Assembly (NCBI RefSeq): GCF_030811595.1
Contig: NZ_JAUSRB010000002.1
Span: forward strand, 7,006,001 to 7,070,000
Length of the DNA: 64,000 bases
Source of the DNA: Streptosporangium brasiliense
GTDB taxonomy: Bacteria > Actinomycetota > Actinomycetes > Streptosporangiales > Streptosporangiaceae
Direction of reading: 5' to 3'
The position numbers and the translations under genes are program-made. The notes under the pieces were generated by a model. It was given only the letters and a program-made list of their open reading frames with translations, made no database searches and had not been told where the DNA came from. This document shows positions 24,557 through 33,664 of the stretch, piece after piece; the stretch's first letter is position 1; each line of letters starts with the position of its first letter.

Positions 24557-25504
24557 ATGCCTCTGTCAACGGCACATGTCGCAACCGATCGCCCCGAGCG
24601 CTACGCCAAACAGTTGATCTCACACATGGGCCACAAGGCCGACGTGGAGCACACCGGCGCCGGCAGAGGAACGATCACCTTCCGCTCCGGCGCCTGCTCG
24701 CTGGCCTCCTCCCAGCGGGAACTGGTCCTGATCGCCGCCGCCGTGGACCTCGACTCGCTGATCGGCGTGCAGGACGTCATCACCCGGCACCTGCTGCGCT
24801 TCGCCACCCAGGAGGAGATCCGCGTCGACTGGACCGACCCGGGCTCCGGCGATGCTCTCGAGATCGTCGCTCCGGCCGTCGATGACTACCTGCGGGCACA
24901 CTGCACACCGGCCGGCGAGCTGCTGACCGAGCTGGCCGAAACGACGCGAGAGGCGACAGGTCGCGCCGCCGGAATGCAGGTCACGGCCGACGAGGGGGCG
25001 CTGCTGGAGATGCTGGTCCGGCTCTCGGGTGCACGCCGGGCCATCGAGATCGGCGTGTTCACCGGGTACTCCTCGCTGTGCATCGCTCGCGCGCTGCCCG
25101 CCGACGGCTACCTGCTCGCCTGCGACGTGAGCAGCGAATGGACCTCCATCGCCAGGCCGTACTGGCGACGCGCGGGCGTCGATGACCGCATCGACCTCAG
25201 GATCGGCCCGGCCCTCGACACGCTCCGGGCGCTGCCCGAAGAACCAGCCTTCGACTTCGCCTTCATCGACGCGGACAAGGGCAATTACCCCCGCTACTAC
25301 GAGGAGATCGTGCCGCGGCTCGCGTCCGGCGGCCTTCTCGTTCTTGACAATGTGTTCTTGGGTGGCAGGGTCCTCGACCCGGCCTTCCAGGACGACGATC
25401 ATCAGGCGATGCGGCGCGTGAACAAGGCTCTCAGCCGTGACGGACGCCTGGATGTGGTCATGCTGCCCGTCCGCGACGGCGTCACTCTGGCCAGAAAACG
25501 CTGA
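24557..25504 (+). CDS. DUF2218 - O-methyltransferase fusion protein
   Basis: 315 residues in one open frame. Residues 1-95 (STAHVATDRPERYAKQLISH, RHLLRFATQEEI, VDWTDP) are a complete DUF2218 domain, normally a free protein of about 95-100 residues. From about residue 100 it is a class I O-methyltransferase of the caffeoyl-CoA type: AIEIGVFTGYSS (163-174) binds SAM, FIDADKGNY provides the metal ligand, and GGLLVLDNVFLGGRV is conserved. The methyltransferase part is full length. Whether the fusion is biological or arose by loss of an intergenic stop cannot be told here. The divergent ArsR regulator suggests stress or ligand control. Confidence 0.85.
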   Translation: MPLSTAHVATDRPERYAKQLISHMGHKADVEHTGAGRGTITFRSGACSLASSQRELVLIAAAVDLDSLIGVQDVITRHLLRFATQEEIRVDWTDPGSGDALEIVAPAVDDYLRAHCTPAGELLTELAETTREATGRAAGMQVTADEGALLEMLVRLSGARRAIEIGVFTGYSSLCIARALPADGYLLACDVSSEWTSIARPYWRRAGVDDRIDLRIGPALDTLRALPEEPAFDFAFIDADKGNYPRYYEEIVPRLASGGLLVLDNVFLGGRVLDPAFQDDDHQAMRRVNKALSRDGRLDVVMLPVRDGVTLARKR

Positions 25505-25609
25505 TCAGGCCATGGAGCTGCCGAGTCCGGGGTGGAGCCCCAATTATGGAACAAAGTATTCCGTTCTGATAAAGTTCGCCTGTTGGTCGCCCCTTGAAGA
25601 GGAGTCCTC

Positions 25610-26446
25610 ATGTACCTGGTTACCGGTGCCACCGCCCACTTCGGCCGCCAGGCCGTCGAAGCGCTGCACGCAGCGGGCCATCCCGTCCGGGCGTTGACCC
25701 GCAGCCCCGAGCAGGCAGGTCTACCGCAGGGTGTCGAGCTGGCCCGGGCCGACCTGACCAAGCCGGAAACTCTCCCCACCGCCCTCCAGGACGTGACCGC
25801 GATCCTGCTGGTCCTGCAGTACGGCATGGACCCGGCGCCGCTCCTGGCCGCCGCCGGGCAGGCCGGTGTCGCCCGAATCGTCTTCCTGTCCTCGGGCGCG
25901 GTGGTGGACGGCATCGACCCCCAGTCGGATGTGATCGCCCAGTACCACTGGGACGTGGAGCAGGCCGTCCGCAATTCCGGCCTGGAATGGACGCTTCTGC
26001 GGTTGCTGTTCCCGGCGATCAACTCGTTGACGTTCGCGATGCAGCTGACCGGCGGTGATGTGATCCGCGCGCCGTACATCAACGCCGCCTTCAGCGCCAT
26101 CCACGAGCTGGACGTCGCGGACGTGGCGGTCTCGACACTGATCGGCGACGGCCACGCCGGACAGACCTACAGCCTGACCGGACCCGAGTCGCTCACCCAG
26201 GCCGACCAGGTCCGCATCCTCGGCCAGGCGCTCGGACGCCCGCTCACCACCGAGGACCTCGATCCGGAGCCGGTGCTGGAGCAGATGAGCGCCTTCATGG
26301 ATCCCGCCTTCCTGGGCGCGCTGTTCGGCCTCATGGCGACCACCGTCGGCAAGCCGGCCGACGTCAACGACACCGTGGAACGGATCACCGGCCACCCCGC
26401 GCGCTCCTACGCGCAGTGGGCCGCCGACCACGCCGCCGACTTCTGA
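25610..26446 (+). CDS. NmrA-like NAD(P)-binding reductase
   Basis: 278 residues, atypical SDR. TGATAHFG (5-12) is the dinucleotide-binding loop, and RALTRSPEQ follows beta-strand 2. No catalytic YxxxK is evident. The body resembles NmrA/HSCARG sensors and QOR2-type quinone reductases (VFLSSGAVVDG, HELDVADVAVSTLIG, PARSYAQWAADHAADF). ATG 25610 has GAGGAG seven bases ahead. The 105-base upstream region includes an AT-rich stretch with GGAAC and TTCC half-sites. It is 18 bases ahead of the SGNH hydrolase gene. Confidence 0.85.
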   Translation: MYLVTGATAHFGRQAVEALHAAGHPVRALTRSPEQAGLPQGVELARADLTKPETLPTALQDVTAILLVLQYGMDPAPLLAAAGQAGVARIVFLSSGAVVDGIDPQSDVIAQYHWDVEQAVRNSGLEWTLLRLLFPAINSLTFAMQLTGGDVIRAPYINAAFSAIHELDVADVAVSTLIGDGHAGQTYSLTGPESLTQADQVRILGQALGRPLTTEDLDPEPVLEQMSAFMDPAFLGALFGLMATTVGKPADVNDTVERITGHPARSYAQWAADHAADF

Positions 26447-26464
26447 TCAAAGGATCCCCCTCAC

Positions 26465-27721
26465 ATGCGTTTCGCCAAGACCCTCGCCGCGCTGGCCACC
26501 GCAGCCGCGCTCATCACCCCCGCCGTACCGGCCCAGGCCAGCACGGCGGGCCCCCGCTGGACGGGCGCCTGGTCGGCCGCCGTGCAGCAGCCCTCGCCCG
26601 GCGGACTGCCGGGCTCGTCCAACTGGTCACAGGCGGGCTTCAAACGGCAGTCGGTACGCCAGGTGATCCGGGTCACCGGCGCCGGCGTCGCCGTCCGTAT
26701 CAAGATCTCCAACCTGTACGGCACAGCGCCCCTCACGGTGAGCGGAGCGACGGTGGCCAAGGCCGCCGCCGGGGCCGCCATCCGTCCGGCGACCCTGCGC
26801 CCGGCGACCTTCTCGCTGCGGCCGTACACGGTGATCCCGGCGGGTCAGGAACTGGTCAGCGACCCCATCCCGCTACCCGTCCAGGCGCTGGACCGGCTGG
26901 CCGTCACCCTCTACTTCCAGGGGGCGACCGGACCGGCCACCTTCCACGACATCTCCTCGGCCACCAGTTACCGGGCACCCGGCGACCATCGGTCCGACCC
27001 TCGCGGCACCGCCTTCACCGACAGCTCGCACTCGTGGTACTTCCTGAGCGGGGTGGACGTGCTGAGCCCCGCTGCCCAAGGAGCGGTGGTGACCTTCGGC
27101 GACTCGGTCACCGACGGCACCGGCTCCACCCTCGACGCCGACAACCGCTATCCCGACCAGCTCGCCGAGCGGCTGGTCGCAGCCGGCAGGCCGCTGACCG
27201 TGCTGAACAGCGGTATCTCCGGCAACCAGGTTCTCGCTGACCACCCGCTGTTCGGCGAAAGTGGCCTGGCCCGCTTCCAGCGGGACGTGCTCGACAGGCC
27301 GGGAGTGCGCACGGTGATCGTGATGGAAGGCATCAACGACATCACCTACCCCGGCCCGGTGGTCACCGCCGAGCAGGTCATCGCGGGACACCGCGAGCTG
27401 ATCCGGCTCGCCCACGCCCGCGGGATCCGAGTCGTGGGCGGCACGATCATGCCGTTCAAGGGCAACCCCTGGCTCTACCCGGACGGCACCCCGGAACCGT
27501 TCGCCCAGGAGCAGGTCAGGGACCAGGTGAACACCTGGATCAGGTCCAGCGGCGAGTACGACGCGGTGGCCGACTTCGAACAAGCCCTGCGCTCGCCGAC
27601 CGACCCGGACCGGTTGCGGCCGGAGTTCAACGTCCGCGACGGGCAAGAGGGCGACCGGCTCCACCCCAACGACGCCGGCCTGAACGCCATGGCGGAGGCC
27701 ATCGACCTGAGCCGCCTATAG
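26465..27721 (+). CDS. Secreted SGNH/GDSL hydrolase
   Basis: 418 residues. Signal peptide to about residue 26 (MRFAKTLAALATAAALITPA...). A beta-rich N-terminal domain (about 30-200) leads into the SGNH esterase fold: block I GDS with Ser214, block II Gly in NSGISGNQ, block III Asn in GINDI, and block V Asp397/His400 in DRLHP. It likely deacylates an extracellular carbohydrate or lipid ester. Immediate neighbour of the NmrA-like gene, probably co-transcribed. Complete. Confidence 0.9.
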   Translation: MRFAKTLAALATAAALITPAVPAQASTAGPRWTGAWSAAVQQPSPGGLPGSSNWSQAGFKRQSVRQVIRVTGAGVAVRIKISNLYGTAPLTVSGATVAKAAAGAAIRPATLRPATFSLRPYTVIPAGQELVSDPIPLPVQALDRLAVTLYFQGATGPATFHDISSATSYRAPGDHRSDPRGTAFTDSSHSWYFLSGVDVLSPAAQGAVVTFGDSVTDGTGSTLDADNRYPDQLAERLVAAGRPLTVLNSGISGNQVLADHPLFGESGLARFQRDVLDRPGVRTVIVMEGINDITYPGPVVTAEQVIAGHRELIRLAHARGIRVVGGTIMPFKGNPWLYPDGTPEPFAQEQVRDQVNTWIRSSGEYDAVADFEQALRSPTDPDRLRPEFNVRDGQEGDRLHPNDAGLNAMAEAIDLSRL

Positions 27722-27959
27722 GGACCGCGCCCTTGGTGACGTCGGCGGTTGATCACGGGTGGAAGCCCCGCCGACCGGGTCACCCGCCTCCGCGTGGCCT
27801 TGGCCGCTCTGGCCGGGCCCAGGGCCGGCCCCTCGAAGGGTGGCCAGCGCGTGCTGGCTTGCTCAACGGGGCACCGTTCCCGTCGCCGGGCAAGAGCCGG
27901 ATCGGTCTCGGTGCCGATGGCCGGCACCGCCCAACCCGGCGCTCACCCCGCCGCCGTCG

Positions 27960-28290
27960 GGCAGGGCGGCCCTGACGGGCCTCGGTGCCGGAGGCGGCGG
28001 CAGTAGGTCTGCCGGCGGTGGTGGGCGGCATCGTAGGATAGCGGCCCGCCGGCGCCGTTGATGCCGGCCCGGAACAGCGCCCCGGCGGTGTAGCCGGAGC
28101 GGGCCAGGTACAGCTTGAGCAGGGCGACGTAGCTGCTTGAGCAGGGCGACGTAGCTGCGGTCGTCCAGCAGCACAGTGCACACGCTGCCGCCCTTGCCGT
28201 GGATACGCACATGTTCGTCATCCAGACGCAGGTCCAGGTCTTCGACGTACAGGCCGCACACCCTGGGACGCAATCTGGAAGGGGGCCGGT
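27960..28290 (-). pseudogene. Tyrosine recombinase (phage-type integrase) fragment with tandem duplication
   Basis: Minus-strand reading gives LYVEDLDLRLDDEHVRIHGK, TVLLDDRSYVALLK, then in another frame LYLARSGYTAGALFRAGING and GGPLSYDAAHHR. These form the core of a site-specific integrase before its HxLR box. The frame change coincides with a 22-bp tandem duplication (28114-28157). N- and C-terminal parts, including the catalytic Tyr, are absent. Confidence 0.7.
28114..28157. repeat. 22-bp perfect tandem duplication
   Basis: Two head-to-tail copies at 28114-28135 and 28136-28157, each beginning CTTGAGCAGGGCGACG. As 22 is not a multiple of three, it shifts the frame of the integrase fragment and repeats SYVALLK in the translation. 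Confidence 0.9.
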
Positions 28291-28387
28291 GACCTGTGTT
28301 GACGTTGTTTCCTCCGCTGTTACCACCGGAACCCCCCAAAGCAGGAACGCGACTGACAACTGCTGTTGGCTCCGAGACCATCAGGCA

Positions 28388-29137
28388 GTGACCACAGAAC
28401 CGCATCGGCTGTCCCTCCGCGTCGTCGTGCCACCACTCGGAACCAGGGCCGGCGTGGAATGCCGACCGATCGTCGACGGACGAGACATCCTGACCGACGT
28501 GTTCGATGAGGGCCCAGCAGAGGACCCTCGCTATCTGTTGGGCCCGAACGCGCCGCTGAAAAATGCGACCGACGTCCCTCGTGAGGTTCGGCTCGCTGAG
28601 GCTGGGTGCACCGAAAGATGCTGCGGTGCTGTCTACGTGACAGTCAGGCGCCAAGGGCAGTACGTGATCTGGAGCGGCTGGCGCAACCCGGATGCCGAGG
28701 AGTTCGATCTCCCAGAGTTCCGGTTCGACGTCGATCAGTACGCGGCAGAGGTCCACCGGGCCACGACGGATCACAGCTGGGAATGGCCGGCCCGAACGGT
28801 CGCCAGACTGCTGGAGGAACGGCTCCGGGAGCACACCGACTGGCTGACGACGTGGGACTGCGAGCTGTACGCCGTCTCCGCCTGGCCCTGGGAACCTGAG
28901 CAGATCACCATCTTCCTGTTCCATCCCGGCTGGTCCGCGATCGGGGAAAACCGCCCTTGGCTTCAGTTCAGGATGACCATTCCGATCTCCGGAGACGACC
29001 CGGCCGACCAAGTCGAACACCTTGAGGCGCGTCTCACGGCCGAAGATCCCCGCGAGGTCGCTGAGGTCTGCGGAGGTTCGAAGGAGTCCGCCGACCAGCT
29101 CGGCTACCCCCGGCCTGGGCCCCGACGACGCGCGTGA
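28388..29137 (+). CDS. Conserved hypothetical protein
   Basis: 249 residues from GTG 28388 (VTTEPHRLSLRVVVPPLG); the same frame is open further upstream but that part overlaps the integrase remnant and has no protein-like character. The sequence is acidic and Trp-rich (YVIWSGWRNPDAEEFDLPEF, DHSWEWPARTVARLLEERL, TIFLFHPGWSAIGENRPWLQF), with a CTERCCG cluster at about residue 79. No signal peptide or membrane segment. Family not recognised. Cargo-like gene between integrase and IS5 scars. Confidence 0.65.
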   Translation: MTTEPHRLSLRVVVPPLGTRAGVECRPIVDGRDILTDVFDEGPAEDPRYLLGPNAPLKNATDVPREVRLAEAGCTERCCGAVYVTVRRQGQYVIWSGWRNPDAEEFDLPEFRFDVDQYAAEVHRATTDHSWEWPARTVARLLEERLREHTDWLTTWDCELYAVSAWPWEPEQITIFLFHPGWSAIGENRPWLQFRMTIPISGDDPADQVEHLEARLTAEDPREVAEVCGGSKESADQLGYPRPGPRRRA

Positions 29138-29200
29138 AGAAGGGGTGCCATCGGAATAGGCCCACCGCTCGGGTCCATGCGATGAGCCCCGAAGTAACTC

Positions 29201-29336
29201 TCAGTAATCGGGCAGGGGGCCTTGAGTCCGGGGCGGCCTTGCCGCCCCGGGTGCGGCATGCGCTGCCGGCCGGCGCGACGCACATCGGGCAGTCGAAGAC
29301 TTCGGCGGCGGTGGCCGGATCGGCGAGCTCGGCCAT
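29201..29336 (-). pseudogene. Zinc-finger fragment of a resolvase-associated protein
   Basis: About 45 codons (EVFDCPMCVAPAGSACRTRG, then GKAAP) with the CPxC...C pattern found next to or fused to serine recombinases in actinomycete transposons. The sequence then loses homology. A complementary piece (QYHTARFRLVP) occurs at 33973. Confidence 0.5.
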
Positions 29337-29461
29337 GTCGCAGAACCTGTCGCAGGCCTGGTTCTGCGAAGGCGGTTTTGCGAGAGGTTTTGAGAGTGAC
29401 GCCTGGGAACGGACCGGACACTGTGTGAACCGTGGTCGCGTCTCGCGGAATTACTCATTTA

Positions 29462-29632
29462 TGAGAAGTCGCACAGATCGCGGTCAGGGCCAGGACGTGC
29501 AGGTTGTGACGGTGGTGTTTGCCGGAGTAGTTGGGACGGTTGGCTCCGCCGGTGCGTCTCTGGGTGGGGATGAGGGTGCCGTCAACCAGGACGACCTCCC
29601 CGCCCCGAGCGACGATCTTCTTCAGGTGTTAC
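29462..29632 (-). pseudogene. IS5-type DDE transposase fragment
   Basis: Minus-strand translation gives VVLVDGTLIPTQRRTGGANR and PNYSGKHHRHNLHVLALT, a well-conserved core (first catalytic Asp in DGT) of IS5-group transposases. Both ends are missing. It abuts the 3' end of the XRE regulator gene. Confidence 0.7.
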
Positions 29633-30486
29633 ATCCGCGTGGTCGCGACAGTGAGGTCTGCCATCTGGGTCAGACGTAGGGAGGTGGACTCATCGGCCGG
29701 CGTCATCACGGTCATCCGGTGTCCCGTCTCCGAAACACTGGTGGAGACGAAGTTCAGCTGAAGCTGCCCGACAAGAGGGCTGTCGAGGCGCTTTGTCTCG
29801 TACTGCTGGGGCAGTACGTCGTGACGGGCCCACAGTCGGGCGAACTCCTCTGATCGTTCCCGGAGGTCGTCAACGACTCCGGCAGCGGCAGGGGCGCCGA
29901 GGTGGGTGCCGACTTCGGCGCGCATTCTTGCGACCATCCGGGCGGCAACCAGCTCACCGTCGATGTAGCGGCTGCGCCAGTCGGGGTCGGTGAAGAACTG
30001 CACCGCGCAGTTGCGTTCACCAGGTGGGATGAGGTCAAGGTCGGTGAACAGGAACCGGTAGGCGCGGTTGTATGCCACCACATCGAACAGCGGCGTTTGC
30101 AGGCACGCAGGGAACGGGTCGAGCTTGTCCAGGACAGGTTGAAACGCCGCGGTGAGTCCTGGGGCACATTCGGTGGGCCCGGCTTTCGGCGTACTTGATC
30201 CGGCGAGCTGGTGCAGGTGCCGTCTCTCGATGTCATCCAGATGCAGGGCTCGGGCGATCGCCTGCAGGACATGAATGCTGACGTTGATGGGACGGCCCTG
30301 TTCGAGCCAGGTGTACCAGGTGACGCCGACCCCCGCGAGGACGGCGACCTCTTCGCGCCGTAGTCCGGGTGTCCGCCGTCGCCCTGTGGACGGGAGACCT
30401 ACCTGCTGCGGGGTCACTCGTTCGCGCCGGCTGCGGAGGAAGTCACCGAGCTCGCGCCGGATCGCGGCGGGCCTGGTCTCTGTCAT
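29629..30486 (-). CDS. XRE-family regulator with MmyB-like ligand-binding domain
   Basis: 285 residues from ATG 30486, preceded by GGAGGATGAAGAC. Residues about 8-75 are the helix-turn-helix (LGDFLRSRRERVTPQQVGLP, TPGLRREEVAVLAGVGVTWY, TWLEQGR). The rest is the MmyB PAS-like domain typical of actinomycetes (FDVVAYNRAYRFLF, FFTDPDWRSRYIDGE, LVGQLQLNFVSTSVSETGH). It faces an MFS exporter gene 103 bases away, the standard arrangement for these regulators, and probably represses it until a hydrophobic ligand binds. Confidence 0.92.
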   Translation of the reverse strand: MTETRPAAIRRELGDFLRSRRERVTPQQVGLPSTGRRRTPGLRREEVAVLAGVGVTWYTWLEQGRPINVSIHVLQAIARALHLDDIERRHLHQLAGSSTPKAGPTECAPGLTAAFQPVLDKLDPFPACLQTPLFDVVAYNRAYRFLFTDLDLIPPGERNCAVQFFTDPDWRSRYIDGELVAARMVARMRAEVGTHLGAPAAAGVVDDLRERSEEFARLWARHDVLPQQYETKRLDSPLVGQLQLNFVSTSVSETGHRMTVMTPADESTSLRLTQMADLTVATTRM

Positions 30487-30551
30487 GTCTTCATCCTCCC
30501 GCACGGAGAACCCGGTATCCAGGTAGTGGCTAGTACCCCCATAAATAGGCT

Positions 30552-30563
30552 CCTGGTGCCAGG
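30552..30563. promoter_or_regulatory. Short palindrome between XRE regulator and MFS exporter
   Basis: CCTGG-TG-CCAGG lies in the 103-base divergent region, beside AT-rich sequence (CATAAATAGG) that could hold a -10 box. Candidate operator for the MmyB-type regulator. Confidence 0.4.
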
Positions 30564-30589
30564 ATAACCAGCCCTTCAAGATCGACGGC

Positions 30590-32098
30590 ATGGCCACATC
30601 TTCTGCACCACACGACAACCTCTCCCCCCGCGCAGGCGAACCTGGCAGGGAGAACGACCGTGCCGCGCCGCCGCCTGCACCGGGTCCATCGGAGCCTCCG
30701 ACTCCAGGACTGGGGATGGGCCGGCTCCTGACGACACTGTCGGCGTTGCTGTTGTCGGTGGCCAGTTTCGCGGCGGCGGGTATCGCCGTGCCCGACATCG
30801 GTGCTTCCCTGGGTGCCACGGCTGCCGAGCAGTCGTTGGTGGTGTCGGTGTATGCGTTGGGGTTCGCCGTTCCGATGGTCCTCGGGGGCAGGCTCGGGGA
30901 TCTGTACGGGCGACGCCGACTCTTCCTGCTCGGCATGGCCGGTTTCATCCTGTTCTCCCTGGTCGCGACCCTGGCCCCGAGCATCACCGTGTTGATCGCC
31001 GCGCGGGCTCTCACCGGGATCTCTGCGGCGGCCATGGTTCCCCAGGTGCTGGCGACGATCACGGCGTCCACCCAGGGGCCCGAACGTGCCCGTGCTGTCG
31101 CGCTGTTCGGTGCGACCGCCGGCGGGGCCACGGCGATCGGTCAGGTCCTCGGCGGCCTGTTGCTGTCCGTCCCCCTGCTCGGTGCCCCCTGGCGCATGGT
31201 CTTCGCGATGAGCGTGCTCATGGGCGTGATCGCGTTCGGCGCCGCGCTGCGCTGGCTGCCCGACACCAGTGCGCCCGGCCACCGGTCGCTCGACCTGATC
31301 GGGACGACACTGCTCGGGCTCGCCCTGCTGGCACTCATGATCCCGACCTCCCAGGGCGGCGCACTGGGCTGGCCGGTCTGGTGCTGGACGCTGCTGGGGG
31401 CAACGCCGGTGCTCTTCGCAGCGTTCTGGCGGTGGCAGTTGCGGCTGCACCGTAGTGACCGCGTTCCGCTCGTTCCGCCACCCCTGTTTCGACTCAGCTC
31501 CTACCGGATCGGGCTGATGATGGCGTTGATGCTCCAGTCCGCGTTCGGTGCGTTCACATTCCTCTACGCGATCTCTACGCAGACGGGGCTTGGATGGCCT
31601 CCCATGCACGCGGCCCTCGTGCTGTTGCCGTTCTCCTTGTGCTTCCTCACCGTGTCGATCTGGTCGGGGAAGCTCACGCCCCGTTCCGGGTTCCGCAGGC
31701 TCCTCACCATCGGCGGACTCATCCAAGCCGCACTCCTGAGCATCACAGCCGTCTCCGTGTTCCTCCAGGGTGCCGACCTGAACTCGTGGACGTTCGCCGC
31801 CCTCCTCGTCGGAGTCGGTATCGGTCAGGCCTTCATGTTCGGGCCGCTCGTCGGAGCGATGATCGCCGAGGTCCCTCCAGCATCCGCGGGAGCAGCATCC
31901 GGCGTGCTTCAAACCACACAGCAAGCCGCAATGGGCCTCGGCGTCGCCGTCGCCGGAGGTCTACTCGGTGCGGCCCTGGCCGGTTCCACAGCCCCGACAG
32001 GTCAGGCCTACATGAGCGCGCTGGCGATCTGCATGCTCGTCCAGGCAGCATTCGCCATCACGTTCGCCCTATGCGCGCTCGCCCTGCCCCGGCGCTGA
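30590..32098 (+). CDS. MFS exporter, DHA2 (14-helix) type
   Basis: 502 residues with a Pro-rich cytoplasmic N-terminal tail of about 45 residues and 14 predicted transmembrane helices. Motif A GGRLGDLYGRRR follows helix 2, and motif C-like GATAGGATAIGQVLGG is in helix 5, as in EmrB/QacA drug:proton antiporters. Start ATG 30590. Partner of the divergent XRE regulator; together a self-contained resistance cassette between IS remnants, consistent with horizontal gain. Confidence 0.93.
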   Translation: MATSSAPHDNLSPRAGEPGRENDRAAPPPAPGPSEPPTPGLGMGRLLTTLSALLLSVASFAAAGIAVPDIGASLGATAAEQSLVVSVYALGFAVPMVLGGRLGDLYGRRRLFLLGMAGFILFSLVATLAPSITVLIAARALTGISAAAMVPQVLATITASTQGPERARAVALFGATAGGATAIGQVLGGLLLSVPLLGAPWRMVFAMSVLMGVIAFGAALRWLPDTSAPGHRSLDLIGTTLLGLALLALMIPTSQGGALGWPVWCWTLLGATPVLFAAFWRWQLRLHRSDRVPLVPPPLFRLSSYRIGLMMALMLQSAFGAFTFLYAISTQTGLGWPPMHAALVLLPFSLCFLTVSIWSGKLTPRSGFRRLLTIGGLIQAALLSITAVSVFLQGADLNSWTFAALLVGVGIGQAFMFGPLVGAMIAEVPPASAGAASGVLQTTQQAAMGLGVAVAGGLLGAALAGSTAPTGQAYMSALAICMLVQAAFAITFALCALALPRR

Positions 32099-32389
32099 CA
32101 CGAAGGATCCCGCGCGGCGTCCAGTGTCGTAATCGTGGCATTGCACGCCGCGCTGAAAGCCGGCATCGACAACCTTCTGGCCAACAACAACTGGTTGCCG
32201 CCGGCAGCGACGGGCTACGCGGCGATGCTGAGTCCGCGTCGCTTCTGCTTCCTGTCGAGGGTGGGCGAGGCCGGCAGCGGCGTGATGCTGAGGTGTCCGG
32301 CCGGTCGGCGGCGGCGCGCACGTCGTCGATGCCGCCGGCCTGCACCATGGTGGCGAGGGTTGCCGGCGTGCGACAGACCGGGGGAGCTT

Positions 32390-32530
32390 GTGGATGCCCG
32401 GCCTGTACGCCGGCCTCGTGATCACCGCCGGGCAGCGCGGGGACTCCCCGCAGTTCGAGGTCGTCCTGAGCCGCAACAGGGTGCCCCGCCTGGGCCCAGG
32501 ACGGCCACCGCGGATCGCCGGGTCCGTCAG
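32390..32530 (+). pseudogene. Probable IS5-type transposase fragment
   Basis: One frame reads GLYAGLVITAGQRGDSPQFE then VVLSRNRVPRLGPGRPP, resembling the RVPRxGPGRPRxRPD stretch of IS5-group transposases. It is short and without start or stop. The remainder of 32099-32611 shows no gene. Confidence 0.45.
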
Positions 32531-32611
32531 TGTCGCAGTAGTGCGTGCACCGGCAATGCGGAGATGAGATCGCGTCCGGCAGTTGTCAGAGCCGCCTTCT
32601 ACACTCCCGGC

Positions 32612-32980
32612 ATGGATCTGAGGCAGCTCACCGAAGCGGTCGAAGCGGTGTCGAGCACCTATGCCCGCAAGCACGGGATCATCCGAGATGACACGTGGTT
32701 CCTGCTGAAGCTTCAGGAGGAAGTCGGCGAGTTGACCCAGATGTTCCTCATGCGCTCCGGGCAGGCCAGGGATAAGGGGCACTCTGCCGATGAGCTGGAG
32801 TTGGGCTTCCGATCCGAACTCGCCGATGTCTTGTCCCAGGTCCTGCTCCTGGCACGGCATCACGGAGTCGACCTGGAGGCGGAGGTCGAGCGGAAATGGA
32901 TGCCGTGGCATCCTGATCGGCTCTCCCCCCAGAACGGGAGCCGAGCGGCCGACGCGGTGCTCAGCGAAGACGCGGTGTAG
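32612..32980 (+). CDS. MazG-like nucleotide pyrophosphohydrolase
   Basis: 122 residues, all-alpha MazG/phosphoribosyl-ATP pyrophosphatase-like fold. EEVGE (36-40) and ELADVL (69-74) supply the ExxE and ExxD magnesium ligands. It would hydrolyse a nucleotide triphosphate to the monophosphate and PPi, as house-cleaning or phage-related enzymes do. ATG 32612 has no strong ribosome site. Isolated between IS scars. Confidence 0.8.
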   Translation: MDLRQLTEAVEAVSSTYARKHGIIRDDTWFLLKLQEEVGELTQMFLMRSGQARDKGHSADELELGFRSELADVLSQVLLLARHHGVDLEAEVERKWMPWHPDRLSPQNGSRAADAVLSEDAV

Positions 32981-33520
32981 GGCGGCGGCGGCCAGGGGGA
33001 AGCCGCCGCCATGGGTCACACAGCAGGGGCGCATCACCGAGATGAGCGGCGATCGAGGCCGCCTGATCGATGAGCTCGCCACGGGTTCACCGCCGCCGCC
33101 CGCCACGCGGGCGGCGACCTGCTCCAGATCGGACGCGCGGGCGGTTGGAAGAACGGCTTCAAACCCCTGCACGGCTACATGACCGCTGGAACACCTCCCC
33201 TCCCCCCTCGACGACCTGCTGTAGGGCAGACGGCGTCGCACGGCGCGTCATCCTTCGTCGACCACGGCGACGGCCGTACTCGGGTGCGGGTGCGGGTGCG
33301 GTGCCCCTCTGAAGAAGGGCATCTCGAGGTTAGAGAGCTGCTGAGCTTCTCGGCACTGCCCGCGAAAGCGCTGATCGCGCGCGGGGAACGGCCGGGCCCA
33401 GGCGGCCCCGCGTTCCTGGTGCCGCGCGCCCGGTCAGGCCCCTCCGTCGTCCGTCGTCCCTCGTTATGACCGCGAGCACAATCCCCGGGAGGATACGGGC
33501 GCGGCCGTCCCGCCGGTCCG
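32981..33520. other. Region without intact gene
   Basis: Only a weak trace is visible: around 33080-33185 one frame reads GGDLLQIGRAGGWKNGFKPL then HGYMTAG, reminiscent of an integrase C-terminus. Nothing else supportable. Confidence 0.3.
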
Positions 33521-33539
33521 CTGCCCGCCCCGAGGGCAT

Positions 33540-33617
33540 CGCGGCGGCCTCCAGTCGGATGCGCTCGCGAAATGCCCGCAATTCGGCGGTCAGGCCGCCA
33601 CCTTGCGGATACCTCAT
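33540..33617 (-). pseudogene. IS630-type transposase N-terminal scrap
   Basis: MRYPQGGGLTAELRAFRERI followed by RLEAA is the start of a winged-helix IS630-group transposase; homology stops after about 25 codons. The same type of start occurs at 51401. Confidence 0.6.
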
Positions 33618-33664
33618 AAGACAGGCGTACCGCGACAGCTACCACCTGTCATCCCTCCACGACA

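Noticed and set aside
28114-28157. CRISPR-like repeat
   Set aside because: Only two head-to-tail copies with no spacers; it is a tandem duplication in an integrase fragment.
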